From Paenibacillus xylanexedens (GTDB lineage: Bacteria > Bacillota > Bacilli > Paenibacillales > Paenibacillaceae), in assembly GCF_017874615.1 (NCBI RefSeq), contig NZ_JAGIKV010000004.1:248001-312000 (forward strand): a DNA stretch of 64,000 bases. Reading direction: 5' to 3'. This document shows, piece after piece, positions 63,501-64,000 of this stretch. How positions within the stretch are numbered: position 1 is the first letter of the stretch; each line of letters opens with the position of its first letter. The notes under the pieces were generated by a model. The model was not told where the DNA came from and did no database searches. It saw only the letters and a list, made by a program, of their open reading frames with translations. A program made the position numbers and the translations under genes.

Positions 63501-64000
63501 ATGTCGTCAAGTGAATCACTTTCGTGGAGACGGTTATTTTCTTTTTTTGTGCCACTTGGCATTTCCGCCTCTCTCGTCACCATTTCTCACGTCATTATAA
63601 ACAGCACATTAGCACGTTCCGCTCATCCCGAGACGGTTATTGCCAGCTATGCAATCGCCGGTAGCTTGTTAACCCTCACGGAACGCCCCTCCACCCTGCT
63701 GCGGCAAACCTGTTCCGCACTGGTTCGCGACCGCCTATCCTTTCAGGCCCTCACGTTTGTGACCAAAATATTTCTTGCCTGTGTGCTTCTCATTGGGTTT
63801 CTCATCGTATACTCTCCCGTTGGTACCGGGGTGTTCAAATACTTGTTTGGTGTAAGTCCGGATCTGCTGAACAAAGTCATCGATGTATATGAAATTCTCA
63901 TGTATGTGAGTATCTTTTCAGTGATCCGAAACATCTATCAGGGGATCATCATTACGAATAACCGCACCAAGTGGTTAACCATCGGGATGGTATTCCGTTT
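63501..64000 (+). CDS. MATE/flippase-like membrane protein (5' part)
   Basis: The frame opens with ATG 8 nt after AAAGGAG and runs off the window (166 complete codons). MSSSESLSWRRLFSFFVPLG, then helices SLVTISHVIINSTLA and FLACVLLIGFLIVY. The pattern is that of MATE/SpoVB-type exporters in the multidrug/oligosaccharidyl-lipid superfamily. It is divergent from the terpene synthase gene. Substrate and exact family cannot be settled from the first third. Confidence 0.75.
   Translation, partial: MSSSESLSWRRLFSFFVPLGISASLVTISHVIINSTLARSAHPETVIASYAIAGSLLTLTERPSTLLRQTCSALVRDRLSFQALTFVTKIFLACVLLIGFLIVYSPVGTGVFKYLFGVSPDLLNKVIDVYEILMYVSIFSVIRNIYQGIIITNNRTKWLTIGMVFR

Overview
The window looks like chromosomal DNA of a Paenibacillus or close relative: a Gram-positive, endospore-forming, moderate-GC bacterium of the plant/soil polysaccharide-degrading type. 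I base this on Bacillales-specific families (YqzE, YqhG next to a SNF2 helicase, YkvI, YitT, YesL/DUF624, YugP, YtpB-type terpene synthase), YesMN-type two-component control of a sugar ABC transporter, a GH30 glucuronoxylanase, strong GGAGG ribosome binding sites and frequent GTG/TTG starts. I see no prophage, insertion sequence, CRISPR array or rRNA operon.

Layout. 1-7400: one minus-strand carbohydrate cluster (solute-binding lipoprotein, two permeases, sensor kinase, AraC-type response regulator, beta-mannosidase cut by the window edge). 7600-10900: an OatA-like acyltransferase and a flavin reductase-like protein. 11000-11740: a type A chloramphenicol acetyltransferase with a leader-peptide attenuator. 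11800-14600: the B12-dependent ribonucleotide reductase NrdJ behind two NrdR-like boxes. 14950-17920: SNF2 helicase plus YqhG. 18080-21180: a secreted protein, YqzE, a cell-wall amidase and a deacetylase-like protein. 21490-25680: GH30 xylanase, tRNA-Leu, a frameshifted PL10 pectate lyase and an NlpC/P60 hydrolase under a c-di-AMP (ydaO-type) riboswitch. 25750-36130: mostly housekeeping genes (AhpD-like, Xpt, YkvI, glycosyltransferase, GNAT, HAD phosphatase, two RNA-modification enzymes, membrane thioredoxin). 36350-42830: DUF309 plus small alarmone synthetase, PyrD, L,D-transpeptidase, ferredoxin, Pol IV and two very small membrane peptides. 43155-54920: citramalate synthase, ResA-like protein, JAMM protease, an amt-nucleotidyltransferase-DnaQ operon with a GlnR/TnrA-like box, MerR, YugP, GltC-like LysR, rhomboid, Tpx and YesL. 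53800-54050 on the minus strand looks like a free-standing structured RNA, possibly 6S RNA. 55135-64000: CshA helicase, YitT, a DUF4015 glycosidase-like protein, MATE exporter, PfkA, YtpB and a truncated MATE/flippase-like protein.

Functionally, the left edge and 21-25 kb serve plant hemicellulose and pectin use, with CcpA-like cre sites in front of both sugar loci. The middle and right parts are core metabolism, nitrogen uptake, RNA handling and envelope maintenance. The most informative observations are regulatory: the cat attenuator, the paired NrdR boxes, the ydaO riboswitch, the GlnR-type box on an operon that joins ammonium transport to a GlnD-like nucleotidyltransferase and an exonuclease, and the candidate 6S-like RNA. 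I did not find a clearly new multi-gene system. The closest candidates are the amt-nucleotidyltransferase-exonuclease operon, a three-module acidic protein of unknown function, and the SNF2-YqhG pair.
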